Assembly (NCBI RefSeq): GCF_900103225.1
Contig: NZ_FNJH01000001.1
Span: 203,178 to 267,177 of the forward strand
Direction: 5' to 3'
Source: Pseudomonas congelans
GTDB lineage: Bacteria > Pseudomonadota > Gammaproteobacteria > Pseudomonadales > Pseudomonadaceae
DNA length: 64,000 nucleotides
This document shows, piece after piece, positions 38,318-48,522 of the stretch. Numbering within the stretch: position 1 is the first letter of the stretch; each line of letters starts with the position of its first letter. The position numbers and the translations under genes were made by a program. The notes beneath the pieces are model-generated. The model was not told the origin of the DNA and ran no database searches. It was given only the letters and a program-made list of their open reading frames with translations.

Positions 38318-39631
38318 ATGAAAGTGTTGAAAGGCCAGGACATCCTGGCACTCGGTTTTATGACATTTGCCCTGTTCGTCGGGGCTGGCAACATCATCTT
38401 TCCCCCCATCGTGGGTCTGCAGGCCGGGCCGCATGTATGGATGGCGGCGCTGGGCTTTCTGGTTACCGCGGTTGGCTTGCCGGTCATTACCGTGATCGCT
38501 CTGGCCAGGGTCGGCGGCGCGATGGATGCGCTGAGCAGTCCGATTGGCAAGATCGCCGGCGGAGCTCTGGCTGCAGTCTGCTATCTGGCGGTCGGTCCAT
38601 TGTTCGCCACTCCGCGTACCGCTACGGTCTCGTTCGAAGTCGGCCTCGCGCCGCTGACCGGCGACACCCCGATGGCCTTGTTCCTCTACAGCCTGGTGTA
38701 CTTTCTGGTGGTGTTCTGGGTTTCGCTGTACCCGGGGCGCTTGCTCGATACCGTCGGACGTTTTCTGGCGCCGCTCAAGATCATCGCTCTGGCGGTACTG
38801 GGCATCGCGGCATTCGCCTTGCCGGCAGGCGGAATAGGGGAGGCGGAGCCGGCGTACGCGGTAGCGCCATTTTCCCAGGGCTTCATCAATGGCTACCTGA
38901 CCATGGACACGCTGGGGGCGCTGGTCTTCGGTATCGTCATCGTCAACGCGATCCGCTCTCGCGGTGTCGAATCGCCTCGTTTGATCACTCGCTACGCGAT
39001 CATTGCCGGACTGATTGCCGGGGTCGGGCTGGCCTTGGTGTATGTCAGTCTGTTTCGTCTCGGTTCCGGTAGCCACGCCGTGGCGGCAGGTGCCAGCAAT
39101 GGCGCAGCGGTTTTGCATGCCTACGTGCAGCACACCTTCGGTTCGCTGGGCAGCGGATTCCTTGCCGTGCTGATTTCCCTGGCATGTCTGGTCACTGCAG
39201 TAGGCCTGACCTGTGCCTGCGCCGAATACTTTGCCAAGGTGTTGCCGCTGTCCTACAGAACGCTGGTGATTATTCTCGCGGTGTTCTCGTTGCTGGTGTC
39301 CAATCTCGGGTTGACCAAACTGATCCAGTTCTCGATTCCGGTGCTCACGGCGATTTATCCGCCGTGCATCGTTCTGGTCGCGCTGAGCTTCTGCAAGGAG
39401 CTCTGGCAGAGCCAGGGACGTGTGGTGGCCCCCGTGATGCTGGTTTCTCTGGTATTCGGCCTGATCGATGCGCTGAAGGGCGCTGGTTTCGCCGAGGCTC
39501 TGCCCGATGTGCTGATCCATCTGCCGCTGGGTGATCAGGGGCTTGCGTGGTTGGTGCCTGCTGTTGTCACACTGGCAGTTGCAGTGGTGGTCGACAGGGT
39601 GATGGGCAAGCGCAGCGAGGCGCTGGCTTGA
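38318..39631 (+). CDS. brnQ: Branched-chain amino acid permease (LIVCS family)
   Basis: BrnQ (437 aa) is a cation-coupled importer of leucine, isoleucine and valine with about 12 transmembrane helices. The N-terminal [20 protein letters not shown] followed by [13 protein letters not shown] is the LIVCS-family signature. The ATG at 38318 is preferred to an in-frame GTG five codons upstream, although the ribosome binding site is weak for both. It is monocistronic, with a terminator 45 bp downstream. Confidence 0.95.
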   Translation: MKVLKGQDILALGFMTFALFVGAGNIIFPPIVGLQAGPHVWMAALGFLVTAVGLPVITVIALARVGGAMDALSSPIGKIAGGALAAVCYLAVGPLFATPRTATVSFEVGLAPLTGDTPMALFLYSLVYFLVVFWVSLYPGRLLDTVGRFLAPLKIIALAVLGIAAFALPAGGIGEAEPAYAVAPFSQGFINGYLTMDTLGALVFGIVIVNAIRSRGVESPRLITRYAIIAGLIAGVGLALVYVSLFRLGSGSHAVAAGASNGAAVLHAYVQHTFGSLGSGFLAVLISLACLVTAVGLTCACAEYFAKVLPLSYRTLVIILAVFSLLVSNLGLTKLIQFSIPVLTAIYPPCIVLVALSFCKELWQSQGRVVAPVMLVSLVFGLIDALKGAGFAEALPDVLIHLPLGDQGLAWLVPAVVTLAVAVVVDRVMGKRSEALA

Positions 39632-39675
39632 AGGCCGTGCTTTAGACGATTGCGCAGGAAAAATCGTGCTGCATG

Positions 39676-39704
39676 AAAAGGCCCGCTATAAGCGGGCCTT
39701 TTTA
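39676..39704. terminator. Terminator after brnQ, shared with the convergent lipoprotein gene
   Basis: AAAAGGCCCGCT-ATA-AGCGGGCCTTTTT is a perfect stem with A and T runs on both sides. Confidence 0.92.
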
Positions 39705-39724
39705 GTTCTGCGAGCGTGTCAGCC

Positions 39725-39985
39725 TTACTTGGTGGCTGGTGCTGCTTCTGGCGCCTTGTTGGCGTTTTCATTGGTGCGCTGCTGAGCGGCTTCAGCGTTC
39801 TTCTGAGCGGCTTCCTGGCTTTCCTTGGCCGCGTCATTCACTTTTTCCTGAGCCTTTTCCATCGACTCCTGGGACTGCTGAGCTGCCTTGTTGGCATCTT
39901 GCTGAGTGTTTTCGGACTTTTTGTCACAGGCGGCAAGGCCCAGGGTGGCAGAAAGCATCAAGGCATAGGCTAAAGATTTACGCAT
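39725..39985 (-). CDS. Small helical lipoprotein, unknown function
   Basis: An 86-residue lipoprotein: MRKSLAYALMLSATLGLAAC is signal peptide and lipobox, and the mature part is almost wholly polar and helical, rich in Gln/Ala/Lys/Glu (QQSQESMEKAQEKVNDAAKE), probably a coiled coil or an extended helix. There is an excellent ribosome binding site (AAGGAGAAA) upstream of the ATG at 39985. No family name is certain. Likely an abundant envelope protein facing the periplasm. Confidence 0.85.
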   Translation of the reverse strand: MRKSLAYALMLSATLGLAACDKKSENTQQDANKAAQQSQESMEKAQEKVNDAAKESQEAAQKNAEAAQQRTNENANKAPEAAPATK

Positions 39986-40194
39986 GGGGTGTTTCTCCTT
40001 ATTGATTATTCACGAGCCTAAGAGCCTGCCCCCGAGGGTTAAGTTCCACCCGTGACGACAATAATGGAGGGCGTTGTTTCACGGTCGTTACAGGCTGATG
40101 AAAGTGCGCCAGTCATGAGTCGTTCCGGCGAGCTCCGAGCAGGCTGATTCGCCTCGTGCCCGGTGCATGAAACACGCTCCAGGCATCATTGGCT

Positions 40195-40220
40195 CTTGAA
40201 ATCCCCGACCCAGCCCCCAC
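40195..40220 (+). promoter_or_regulatory. Sigma32-type heat-shock promoter of htpG
   Basis: CTTGAAA (40195-40201) is followed after 13 bp by CCCCAC (40215-40220), close to the heat-shock consensus CTTGAA-N13/14-CCCCAT. Transcription would start about 70 bases before the htpG ATG. The remaining part of the 313-bp gap (39986-40298) between the lipoprotein gene and htpG has no gene. Confidence 0.7.
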
Positions 40221-40298
40221 CTTGATGACTACCCGCTGTCACACAGGCTGCTGCCTGACCGTGATGGCTTATACCATCCAGATCGGAGTTTGATGATT

Positions 40299-42206
40299 AT
40301 GAGTGTGGAAACTCAAAAGGAAACCCTGGGCTTCCAGACCGAGGTAAAGCAACTGCTGCACCTCATGATCCATTCGCTGTATTCCAACAAGGAAATTTTC
40401 CTTCGCGAATTGATCTCGAACGCGTCTGACGCGGTCGACAAATTGCGTTTTGAAGCGTTGTCCAAGCCCGAGTTGCTGGAAGGCGGCGCGGAGCTGAAAA
40501 TTCGTGTGAGCTTCGACAAGGACGCGAAGACCGTTACGCTTGAAGACAACGGCATCGGTATGAGCCGTGAAGACGTGATCACCCACCTGGGTACGATCGC
40601 CAAGTCCGGCACCGCTGATTTCATGAAAAACCTGTCGGGCGACCAGAAGAAGGACTCGCACCTGATCGGTCAGTTCGGTGTGGGCTTCTACTCGGCGTTC
40701 ATCGTTGCCGATCAGGTCGAAGTGTTCAGCCGTCGTGCCGGCACGCCAGCGAGCGAAGGTGTGCACTGGTCTTCCAAGGGCGAAGGCGAGTTCGAAGTCG
40801 CTACTGTCGACAAGGCTGATCGTGGCACCCGTATTGTTCTGCATCTGAAAAACGGTGAAGAAGAGTTCGCTGACGGCTACCGCCTGCGCAACATCATCAA
40901 GAAATACTCCGACCATATCGCCTTGCCGATCGAGCTGCCCAAAGAGCAGGCTCCGGCAGCCGAAGGCGAGGAGGCGCCGGCGCTGGAGTGGGAAACCGTC
41001 AACCGCGCCAGCGCACTCTGGACCCGTCCGCGCACCGAGGTGAAGGACGAGGAGTACCAGGAGTTCTACAAGCACGTCGCGCACGACTACGAGAACCCGC
41101 TGAGCTGGAGCCACAACAAGGTCGAAGGCAAGCTGGAATACACTTCGCTGCTGTACGTACCTGCGCGTGCGCCGTTCGATCTGTATCAGCGTGAAGCACC
41201 GCGTGGTCTGAAACTCTACGTGCAGCGTGTGTTCGTGATGGATCAGGCCGAGTCGTTCCTGCCGCTGTACATGCGCTTCGTCAAGGGCGTGGTCGATTCC
41301 AATGACCTGTCGCTGAACGTTTCCCGCGAAATCCTGCAGAAAGACCCGATCATCGATTCGATGAAGTCGGCGCTGACCAAGCGCGTGCTGGACATGCTGG
41401 AGAAGCTGGCGAAAAACGAGCCGGAGAAGTACAAGGGGTTCTGGAAAAACTTCGGTCAGGTCCTCAAGGAAGGTCCGGCAGAAGACTTCGCCAACAAGGA
41501 AAAAATCGCCGGTCTGCTGCGTTTCGCATCGACGTCCGACGACAGCGGCGAACAGAGCGTTTCTCTGGCCGAGTACTTGGCGCGTGGCAAGGAAGGTCAG
41601 GACAAGATCTACTACCTCACTGGCGAATCCTACGCGCAGGTCAAGAACAGCCCGCACCTTGAAGTCTTCCGCAAGAAGGGCATCGAAGTGCTGTTGCTCA
41701 CCGATCGTATCGACGAGTGGCTGATGAGCTACCTGAGCGATTTCGATGGCAAGGGCTTTGTGGATGTGGCGCGTGGTGACCTGGACCTGGGCAATCTTGA
41801 CTCCGAAGAGGACAAGAAGGCTCAGGAAGAGATCGCCAAGGACAAGGAAGGCCTTATCGAGCGTCTGAAAGCCGCGCTGGGTGAGTCGGTGAGCGAAGTG
41901 CGGGTTTCCCATCGCTTGACCGATTCGCCTGCGATTCTGGCAATTGGCGAGCAGGATATGGGTCTGCAGATGCGTCAGATTCTGGAAGCCAGCGGGCAGA
42001 AGGTGCCGGATTCCAAGCCTATCTTCGAATTCAACCCTGCCCACCCGTTGATCGGCAAGCTCGATGCCGAGCAGAGCGAAGACCGCTTCGGCGATCTGTC
42101 GCACATCCTGTTCGATCAGGCCGCGCTGGCCGCCGGTGACAGCCTCAAGGATCCGGCCGCTTACGTGCGCCGTCTGAACAAGTTGCTGGTAGAACTGTCG
42201 GTTTGA
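40299..42206 (+). CDS. htpG: Hsp90-family molecular chaperone HtpG
   Basis: HtpG (635 aa) is the bacterial Hsp90, an ATP-driven dimeric chaperone. The N-terminal ATPase domain has [42 protein letters not shown] (split over the DxGxG motif) and [14 protein letters not shown]. The middle domain carries SREILQKDP, and a C-terminal dimerisation domain follows. The ATG at 40299 gives the usual MSVETQKE start; in-frame TTG and ATG codons at 40290 and 40293 are nearer the GGAG site and remain possible. Regulation by sigma32 is suggested upstream. Confidence 0.97.
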   Translation: MSVETQKETLGFQTEVKQLLHLMIHSLYSNKEIFLRELISNASDAVDKLRFEALSKPELLEGGAELKIRVSFDKDAKTVTLEDNGIGMSREDVITHLGTIAKSGTADFMKNLSGDQKKDSHLIGQFGVGFYSAFIVADQVEVFSRRAGTPASEGVHWSSKGEGEFEVATVDKADRGTRIVLHLKNGEEEFADGYRLRNIIKKYSDHIALPIELPKEQAPAAEGEEAPALEWETVNRASALWTRPRTEVKDEEYQEFYKHVAHDYENPLSWSHNKVEGKLEYTSLLYVPARAPFDLYQREAPRGLKLYVQRVFVMDQAESFLPLYMRFVKGVVDSNDLSLNVSREILQKDPIIDSMKSALTKRVLDMLEKLAKNEPEKYKGFWKNFGQVLKEGPAEDFANKEKIAGLLRFASTSDDSGEQSVSLAEYLARGKEGQDKIYYLTGESYAQVKNSPHLEVFRKKGIEVLLLTDRIDEWLMSYLSDFDGKGFVDVARGDLDLGNLDSEEDKKAQEEIAKDKEGLIERLKAALGESVSEVRVSHRLTDSPAILAIGEQDMGLQMRQILEASGQKVPDSKPIFEFNPAHPLIGKLDAEQSEDRFGDLSHILFDQAALAAGDSLKDPAAYVRRLNKLLVELSV

Positions 42207-42221
42207 TAGCCGGTTGACAAG

Positions 42222-42246
42222 AAACCCGCTTCGGCGGGTTTTTTGT
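42222..42246 (+). terminator. Terminator after htpG
   Basis: AAACCCGC-TTC-GGCGGGTTTTTTG forms a compact stem with a six-T tail 16 bp after the stop codon. Confidence 0.92.
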
Positions 42247-42296
42247 TTCAGTTCCCGCGACATGTCCTTCATCTCTCCAACGATCAGGAGTCAGTA

Positions 42297-43025
42297 ATGA
42301 GCAGCAATATCGAAATTCGTTCTGTGGTCTATCAGATTGATGGTCAGTCTTATGAAAGCCGTCTGGTGTACGACACAAAAGCTACTGCTGCACAGCCGGG
42401 TCTGTTGATGGCGCCCAACTGGATGGGTGTCAGCAAGGGTGCCGAAGACATCGCCAAAGCGGTGGCGGCCGAGGGTTATGTAGTGTTGCTGGCTGACCTG
42501 TATGGTCAGCAGATTCGTCCGGGCAACAACGACGAGGCGGGCGCGGCCATGACGCCGCTCAAGAATGATCGCGGTCTGCTGCGCAAGCGTATGCAGGCAG
42601 GACTCGATCAGTTGTTGAGCCAGGCGGGCGTGTCCCTGGACACAAGCAAAATCGCAACCTTTGGCTTCTGCTTCGGGGGCTGCTGCTCTCTGGAGCTGGC
42701 GCGCACCGGTGCCGAACTGAAAGCCGCGATCTCCTTCCACGGCACGCTGGACACACCCAACCCGGCTGACGCCAAAAACATCAAGGGCTCGGTGCTGGTC
42801 CTGCACGGCGCCTCTGACCCGTTAGTGCCGAAAGAGCAACTGCCGGCTTTCGAAAACGAGATGAACACCGCTGGCGTGGACTGGCAGCTCCACAGCTACG
42901 GCGGCGCATTCCATTCCTTCACCGATCCGCACGCCAACGTGCCGGGCATGATGATGTACGACGCCAAAGTGTCGAGCCGCGCGTTCAAGTCGATGCATGA
43001 TTTGCTGAAAGAAGTGTTCGGCTGA
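42297..43025 (+). CDS. Dienelactone hydrolase family protein
   Basis: A 242-residue alpha/beta hydrolase of the dienelactone hydrolase family. The nucleophile cysteine is in TFGFCFGGCCSLELA, the acid in HGASDPLVPKE and the histidine in GGAFHSFTDP, so the Cys-Asp-His triad is intact. The ATG at 42297 has AGGAG at proper spacing. No aromatic-degradation genes adjoin it, so a general lactone or ester hydrolase role is likelier than a chlorocatechol pathway. The gene next to htpG in P. aeruginosa is of the same family, as I recall. Confidence 0.92.
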   Translation: MSSNIEIRSVVYQIDGQSYESRLVYDTKATAAQPGLLMAPNWMGVSKGAEDIAKAVAAEGYVVLLADLYGQQIRPGNNDEAGAAMTPLKNDRGLLRKRMQAGLDQLLSQAGVSLDTSKIATFGFCFGGCCSLELARTGAELKAAISFHGTLDTPNPADAKNIKGSVLVLHGASDPLVPKEQLPAFENEMNTAGVDWQLHSYGGAFHSFTDPHANVPGMMMYDAKVSSRAFKSMHDLLKEVFG

Positions 43026-43090
43026 AGGAATACCTATCGTCCCCTAAGGTATGCCGGATAACACTACCGTTTCGTGGGCATGCCGATCTG

Positions 43091-43160
43091 GACGCTCTGC
43101 GTCCTCTTGCGACGCAGAGCGTCGTGAACTGCATTCCCACGCTGGAGCGTGAGGAACGAT
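43091..43160. repeat. P. syringae-type intergenic palindrome
   Basis: GACGCTCTGCGTC (43091-43103) and GACGCAGAGCGTC (43111-43123) are perfect 13-bp arms around a CTCTTGC loop. They are followed by a second dyad, CCCACGCT-GG-AGCGTGAGG, ending near GGAACGAT at 43160. I recognise this combination as a dispersed extragenic repeat of P. syringae genomes. A fragment (CTCTGCGTGGGAACGA) occurs at 10271-10286. No coding capacity. Confidence 0.85.
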
Positions 43161-43228
43161 CGGTGTTCTGGAGATCCATCGTCCCCGCAGGTATACCGAA
43201 GAGCGCTAGCCACGTTTTTCCGACTCAC

Positions 43229-43258
43229 AAAAAAGGCGCCTCGAAAGGCGCCTTCTTT
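43229..43258. terminator. Terminator downstream of fabB
   Basis: AAAAAAGGCGCC-TCGAAA-GGCGCCTTCTTT forms a strong stem with flanking A and T-rich runs, 20 bp from the end of fabB. It can work in both directions. Confidence 0.85.
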
Positions 43259-43277
43259 GTTTGCGGCAAGAGCAGTA

Positions 43278-44501
43278 TTACTTGCCCGCCCAGCGCTTCA
43301 ACACCAGCGTGGCGTTGGTGCCGCCGAAGCCGAAGCTGTTGCTCATGACCAGATCGATCTTGGCATCTTCCTTAGTCTTGAGCAGGATAGGCATGTCGGC
43401 GACCACCGGGTCCAGCTCGTCGATGTTGGCCGAACCTGCGATGAAGTTGTTCTCCATCATCAGCAGGCAGTAGATCGCTTCGTGGACACCCGCGGCACCC
43501 AGCGAGTGGCCCGAGAGGCTCTTGGTGGAGCTGATCGCCGGAGCGTTGGCGCCGAATACTTCGCGCACGCCTTCCATTTCCTTGGCGTCGCCGACCGGGG
43601 TCGAGGTGCCGTGGGTGTTGATGTAGTCAATCGCGCCGGAGTCGATATCGCCCAGGGCCATCTTCATGCAGCGAATGGCGCCTTCACCGCTGGGTGCGAC
43701 CATGTCGTAGCCATCGGAGGTAGCGCCGTAACCGACGATTTCTGCGTAGATCTTCGCGCCACGCGCCAGAGCGTGTTCGAGTTCTTCGACCACTACCATG
43801 CCGCCGCCACCGGCAATGACGAAACCGTCACGCTTGGCGTCGTAGGCACGCGAGGCTTTTTCCGGCGTTTCGTTGTACTGGGTGGACAGTGCGCCCATCG
43901 CGTCGAACAGGAACGACTGGCTCCAGTGCTCTTCTTCGCCGCCACCGGCAAAGACGATGTCCTGCTTGCCCAGCTGGATCTGCTCGACAGCATTGCCGAT
44001 GCAGTGTGCGCTGGTGGCGCAGGCGGACGAGATGGAGTAGTTCACACCCTTGATCTTGAACGGCGTGGCCAGACAGGCCGAAACGGTGCTGCCCATCGTC
44101 CGCGTGACGCGGTAGGGGCCGACGCGCTTGACGCCTTTCTCACGCAGGGTATCCAGTGCTTCCATCTGGTTCAGGGTCGAAGCGCCGCCGCTGCCGGCAA
44201 TCAGGCCGGTGCGTACGTTGGAAACCTGCTCGTCGGTCAGGCCCGAATCGGTGATGGCGTCTTTCATCGCCAGATAGGCATAGGCTGCCGCATGGCCGAC
44301 GAAGCGGAAGATCTTGCGATCGATCAGCTCTTCCAGGTTCAGGTCGATGGAGCCGGAAACCTGGCTGCGCAGACCCATTTCGGCATATTCCGGGTTGAAG
44401 CGGATGCCAGGGCGGTTAGCACGCAGGTTAGCGGTGACGGTCTCTTTGTCATTGCCCAAGCAGGAAACAATACCCAGACCAGTGATAACGACGCGGCGCA
44501 T
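43278..44501 (-). CDS. fabB: Beta-ketoacyl-ACP synthase I
   Basis: FabB (407 aa) elongates unsaturated acyl-ACP chains made through FabA. The Cys-His-His triad is present: C161 in [15 protein letters not shown]297 in [11 protein letters not shown] and H332 in [13 protein letters not shown]. The N-terminus [18 protein letters not shown] is standard. It lies 10 bp downstream of fabA on the same strand, the classical fabAB operon of gammaproteobacteria. Confidence 0.98.
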   Translation of the reverse strand: MRRVVITGLGIVSCLGNDKETVTANLRANRPGIRFNPEYAEMGLRSQVSGSIDLNLEELIDRKIFRFVGHAAAYAYLAMKDAITDSGLTDEQVSNVRTGLIAGSGGASTLNQMEALDTLREKGVKRVGPYRVTRTMGSTVSACLATPFKIKGVNYSISSACATSAHCIGNAVEQIQLGKQDIVFAGGGEEEHWSQSFLFDAMGALSTQYNETPEKASRAYDAKRDGFVIAGGGGMVVVEELEHALARGAKIYAEIVGYGATSDGYDMVAPSGEGAIRCMKMALGDIDSGAIDYINTHGTSTPVGDAKEMEGVREVFGANAPAISSTKSLSGHSLGAAGVHEAIYCLLMMENNFIAGSANIDELDPVVADMPILLKTKEDAKIDLVMSNSFGFGGTNATLVLKRWAGK

Positions 44502-44511
44502 GCGAGTACCC

Positions 44512-45027
44512 TTAGAAATTTTCAGTGGAAGTGAACACGCCGACCCGGAGGCCTTCGGCGGTATAGATTTCGCGACCGTCTACACTCACTGAACCGTCGG
44601 CGATGGCCAGGTTCAGTTTGCCTTTCAGGACGCGCTTGATGTGGATGTTGTAAGTGACTTTCTTGGCGGTAGGCAGAACCTGACCGAAAAACTTCACTTC
44701 GCCTGAACCCAGGGCACGGCCACGGCCGGGATTGCCCTGCCAGCCAAGATAGAAGCCAACCAGCTGCCACATGGCGTCGAGGCCCAGGCACCCCGGCATG
44801 ACCGGATCACCTTCGAAGTGGCAGGCAAAGAACCACAGGTCCGGATTGATATCCAGTTCGGCGACCAACTCACCCTTGCCGAACTTGCCGCCCTCATCGC
44901 TGATGTGCGTGATGCGATCAACCATCAGCATGTTGGGGGCGGGCAGTTGCGCATTACCTGGGCCGAACAGCTCGCCACGACTGCAGCGCAGCAGGTCTTC
45001 CCGGGTAAAGGCGTGTTGTTTGGTCAT
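44512..45027 (-). CDS. fabA: 3-hydroxydecanoyl-ACP dehydratase/isomerase
   Basis: FabA (171 aa) dehydrates 3-hydroxydecanoyl-ACP and isomerises trans-2- to cis-3-decenoyl-ACP, the committed step of unsaturated fatty acid synthesis. Catalytic H70 ([14 protein letters not shown]) and D84 (CLGLDAMWQ) are in place. The ATG at 45027 has AGGAG upstream. It is the first gene of fabAB. Confidence 0.98.
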   Translation of the reverse strand: MTKQHAFTREDLLRCSRGELFGPGNAQLPAPNMLMVDRITHISDEGGKFGKGELVAELDINPDLWFFACHFEGDPVMPGCLGLDAMWQLVGFYLGWQGNPGRGRALGSGEVKFFGQVLPTAKKVTYNIHIKRVLKGKLNLAIADGSVSVDGREIYTAEGLRVGVFTSTENF

Positions 45028-45248
45028 GCGAGCTCCTCAATAATCTTGTGCGGCAGGTTGTGGCGCCACTGGCCCGAACGCCAGTCCTGGCGCGCTAATT
45101 TCGCCAGGACCCTGTCCGGCAGCCTACTCATAGACTGTTGCGTTGTAATGAAAGTCACAGCTCAGGTGAAATCAAGGTACACCTGTACACTGAATTTTGT
45201 CATTCAGCCGATTTTGCTGGCCGATCTGGATGCCAAGACTGCCGCAAT
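45028..45248 (-). promoter_or_regulatory. fabA upstream region with leader hairpin and small dyads
   Basis: The fabA leader contains a perfect 8-bp stem, TCCTGGCG (45085-45092) with CGCCAGGA (45102-45109). Further upstream two overlapping dyads occur: GTACA-CC-TGTAC (45177-45188) and CAGGTG...CACCTG (45163-45168, 45180-45185). They could be sites for a fatty-acid regulator, but they do not clearly match the DesT palindrome I remember, and no certain promoter was found. Confidence 0.35.
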
Positions 45249-47186
45249 TTAACATTTATCGCCAGTCGCAGGTGCTTCAAAGGACAGCCAGCGCTGTAAA
45301 ACCTGCTGTAAATCAGCATGTTTGAAGGGTTTGGGCAGGTAATCATCCATTCCTGCCTGCAAACAGGCGTCCCGATCCCCCTGCAACGCGTTAGCCGTCA
45401 GGGCAATGATTGGGATTCGTTCCAGCCCGGAAAGTTGCCTGATTCGACGGGTGGCCTCATAGCCATCCATGACCGGCAGTCGGCAATCCATCAGAATCAG
45501 CGCGTGGTTGCCTGCGCTTGCCTTCGCCACTGCTTCGGCACCGTCGACAGCGATGTCGACCTCGCATCCCAGATTACGCAACATGGCCTGCACCACCGTG
45601 CGGTTCACCGGATTGTCCTCGACCAGCAAGATGCTGCGCTCCCGACCATGTGCATCAAGTATCGACAGCGGCTTGGCAATAGCCACCGAAGTGTCGCGCG
45701 AGACGGGCAGGGGGATCTGCAGCGTAAACAACGAGCCCGAACCTTCCTCGCTCTCGGCGTGCAAGGTGCCGCCCATGCGTTCGGCCAGGGTCCGCGCAAT
45801 CGGCAGCCCCAGCCCCGTGCCGCCGTAACGCCTGGAAATAGAGCTGTCGGCCTGTTTGAATGCATCGAACATCGATTCCAGTCGCTCGGCGTCGATACCG
45901 ATACCGCTGTCCTGTACCGCGCAGGTGAAATGCAGCCGCTCAGCGTCGAGCATTGCCCACCTGGCCTCGACGCAGACCTTGCCTTGCTCGGTGAATTTAA
46001 GTGCGTTACCGATCAGGTTCACCAGAATCTGGCGAATGCGGGTCGGGTCGCCTATGACGTTCATGGCCTCCAGGCCCGGCTGAATGTGCAGCTCCAGCAG
46101 CAGGTTGCGTTGCGCGGCGCTGTGGTTGAAGGCGTGGGTCGAGGCGCTGACCAGTTCAGCCAGGTTGAACGGGATGCCTTCCATTTGCAGGGCATCGCGC
46201 TCGATGCGGGAGAAGTCGAGGATGTCGTTGATGACGCGCAGCAGATGCTCGGTGGATTCGGTCGCCAGCGTCGCATACTCGCTCTGCTCATGGGTCATGT
46301 GCGTGGTTTCCAGCAACTGCAGCATGCCCAGTACACCGTTCATGGGGGTACGCAGCTCGTGACTCATCATGGCCAGAAAATCAGATTTGGCACGGTTGGC
46401 CTGTTCGGCTTCTTCCCGTGTATGGATCAGTTGTGCCACCGAACGCTGCTGCTCGAGGCTGGTGCGGTGCAGGTTCTCGGCCAGGTTGTTGATGTGCCGC
46501 GCCAGCGCGCCCAGCTCGGCGTCGTCGCTGACCGGCATGGGTGTGTGGTAATCGCCCTGCTGAATCGCCTTGAGCGCTTCGCCCATATCGCTGATGGGTC
46601 TGGACAGGCTCAAGGCCAGGCTGCGCGCCAACAGAAAGGCGAACATCAGAGCGCCCATCGCCAGGACGCCGGCCTTGAGCAGTATCTCCTGCTGACGCCG
46701 GCTGAATGCTTCGCTGGACATGCCGACCAGAACCCGTCCCAGATAACTCTGTGAAGTGCCCTGTGCGGGTTGGCCTTTTCCTGCGCCAGGCTTGCCGGGA
46801 TTGCCGTGAATGGTGGTGCGCTGCGGTTGAACGGGGGCCAGGAACACTTCCATCTGCCGGGTCTGCTGCTCGTTTTCGCGCGGCTGGTCTATGTAGATCA
46901 CCGAGGTATTGGAGCTGTCCTGAATTTCCACATAGCGAACGCTGGGCATGGACAGCGTGGCGCGCATCAACGCCTTGAGGCCCTCGATATCGCCGGTGGT
47001 CACGCCCGGCTCGACCGCGGTCGCCAGCTGATTGGCGATCAGCTGCCCGGTGTGATTGAGTTCCTGACGCAGGTCCTGAATACGCACGAAGGTAAAAAAG
47101 CTGATCAACAAGGCCGTCAGCAAAAGGGCAGGGCCAAGGCTGATGATCTGTGTGCGGGTGTTGATGTCCCAGTGCCGAAATTTCAT
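45249..47186 (-). CDS. Hybrid sensor histidine kinase/response regulator (PA1611-type)
   Basis: A 645-residue membrane hybrid kinase. Two membrane spans (about residues 15-35 and 172-195) bracket a periplasmic domain containing a Pro/Gly-rich stretch, then come HAMP (195-245), HisKA with phospho-acceptor H276 (FLAMMSHELRTPMNG), HATPase (N-box LVNLIGNALKFTEQG, DSGIGI, YGGTGLGLPI) and a receiver domain with D567 (LILMDCRLPVMDGYEA). The start is at 47186 (MKFRHWDINTRTQ). Beside fabA and near gpsA it matches in position and architecture P. aeruginosa PA1611, which binds RetS and thereby affects the Gac/Rsm switch and HptB. No HPt domain. Confidence 0.92.
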   Translation of the reverse strand: MKFRHWDINTRTQIISLGPALLLTALLISFFTFVRIQDLRQELNHTGQLIANQLATAVEPGVTTGDIEGLKALMRATLSMPSVRYVEIQDSSNTSVIYIDQPRENEQQTRQMEVFLAPVQPQRTTIHGNPGKPGAGKGQPAQGTSQSYLGRVLVGMSSEAFSRRQQEILLKAGVLAMGALMFAFLLARSLALSLSRPISDMGEALKAIQQGDYHTPMPVSDDAELGALARHINNLAENLHRTSLEQQRSVAQLIHTREEAEQANRAKSDFLAMMSHELRTPMNGVLGMLQLLETTHMTHEQSEYATLATESTEHLLRVINDILDFSRIERDALQMEGIPFNLAELVSASTHAFNHSAAQRNLLLELHIQPGLEAMNVIGDPTRIRQILVNLIGNALKFTEQGKVCVEARWAMLDAERLHFTCAVQDSGIGIDAERLESMFDAFKQADSSISRRYGGTGLGLPIARTLAERMGGTLHAESEEGSGSLFTLQIPLPVSRDTSVAIAKPLSILDAHGRERSILLVEDNPVNRTVVQAMLRNLGCEVDIAVDGAEAVAKASAGNHALILMDCRLPVMDGYEATRRIRQLSGLERIPIIALTANALQGDRDACLQAGMDDYLPKPFKHADLQQVLQRWLSFEAPATGDKC

Positions 47187-47472
47187 CGGCCGTGCGCCTC
47201 GCGCGCAAGGCACTGCGGAGGTAGTTCGATTGATGCATCCATGCCTGTTCGCCCGGTGGTCGCGAATCGGTCCGGCTGCACAAGGTAGGGCCGGCTATCG
47301 CGATGATTCATGCTGTGCGCGCATGTTAACCGAGATGGCGCGTGTTTCCAGCGAACTTGTTTGATTGAAGCCGTTCGGAGTGCGTAACAGATCAGCTTTG
47401 TCGCTGGCTGATAACGTGTTGCTCCGTATAATGACGGCATCGCCACTTGAATGGCTCTGGATGGATAGTTTT

Positions 47473-48498
47473 ATGACCACACAGCAACCCGTCGCGGTGC
47501 TTGGCGGTGGCAGCTTCGGTACGGCCATTGCCAATCTGCTGGCCGAGAACGGCCATCAGGTTCGTCAGTGGATGCGCGATCCGGAGCAGGCTGAGGCCAT
47601 TCGCATCAATCGCGAAAACCCCCGTTACCTCAAGGGCATCAAGATTCGTCCTGAAGTCGAGCCGGTCACCGACCTGACAGCGGTGCTCGACGCCAGTGAA
47701 CTGATCTTCGTTGCCTTGCCGTCGAGTGCCTTGCGCTCGGTGCTGTCGCCTCACGTAAAGCGCCTGAATGGCAAGATGCTGGTGAGCCTGACCAAGGGGA
47801 TTGAAGCGCAGAGCTTCAAGCTGATGAGTCAGATCCTCGAAGAGATCGTCCCGCAAGCGCGTATCGGCGTGCTGTCCGGGCCCAACCTGGCGCGGGAAAT
47901 CGCCGAGCATGCGTTGACCGCAACGGTGGTCGCCAGCGAAGACGAGGCGTTGTGTCAGGAGGTTCAGGCCGCATTGCACGGGCGAACCTTTCGCGTCTAT
48001 GCCAGCAATGACCGGTTTGGCGTCGAGCTGGGCGGGGCACTGAAGAACGTCTACGCGATCATTGCCGGCATGGCGGTGGCGCTGGACATGGGCGAAAACA
48101 CCAAGAGCATGCTGATCACCCGGGCACTGGCGGAAATGACCCGTTTTGCGGTCAGCCAGGGTGCCAACCCGATGACCTTTCTGGGACTGGCCGGGGTAGG
48201 CGACCTCATCGTCACCTGCTCCTCGCCGAAAAGCCGCAACTACCAGGTCGGGTTTGCGCTGGGTCAGGGGCTGACGCTGGACGAAGCGGTCACGCGCCTG
48301 GGCGAGGTGGCCGAGGGCGTGAACACCCTCAAGGTGCTCAAGGTCAAAGCGCAGGAAGTGCAGGTCTATATGCCATTGGTCGCCGGGCTGCATGCGATTC
48401 TTTTTGAAGGCCGTACGCTCAGCCAGGTCATCGAGGCGCTGATGCGGGCCGAGCCCAAGACGGACGTCGATTTCATTTCGATTACCGGCTTTAATTGA
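47473..48498 (+). CDS. gpsA: Glycerol-3-phosphate dehydrogenase [NAD(P)+]
   Basis: GpsA (341 aa) makes sn-glycerol 3-phosphate from dihydroxyacetone phosphate for phospholipid synthesis. The nucleotide motif [20 protein letters not shown] opens the protein. The signature [20 protein letters not shown] includes the catalytic lysine, and [19 protein letters not shown] is conserved. The start at 47473 is preferred over in-frame codons upstream that precede the nucleotide-binding strand by too much. It begins a short plus-strand run with the DUF4389 and sixA genes. Confidence 0.97.
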   Translation: MTTQQPVAVLGGGSFGTAIANLLAENGHQVRQWMRDPEQAEAIRINRENPRYLKGIKIRPEVEPVTDLTAVLDASELIFVALPSSALRSVLSPHVKRLNGKMLVSLTKGIEAQSFKLMSQILEEIVPQARIGVLSGPNLAREIAEHALTATVVASEDEALCQEVQAALHGRTFRVYASNDRFGVELGGALKNVYAIIAGMAVALDMGENTKSMLITRALAEMTRFAVSQGANPMTFLGLAGVGDLIVTCSSPKSRNYQVGFALGQGLTLDEAVTRLGEVAEGVNTLKVLKVKAQEVQVYMPLVAGLHAILFEGRTLSQVIEALMRAEPKTDVDFISITGFN

Positions 48499-48522
48499 AT
48501 TCAGTCTGATCAGGAGAAGGTC

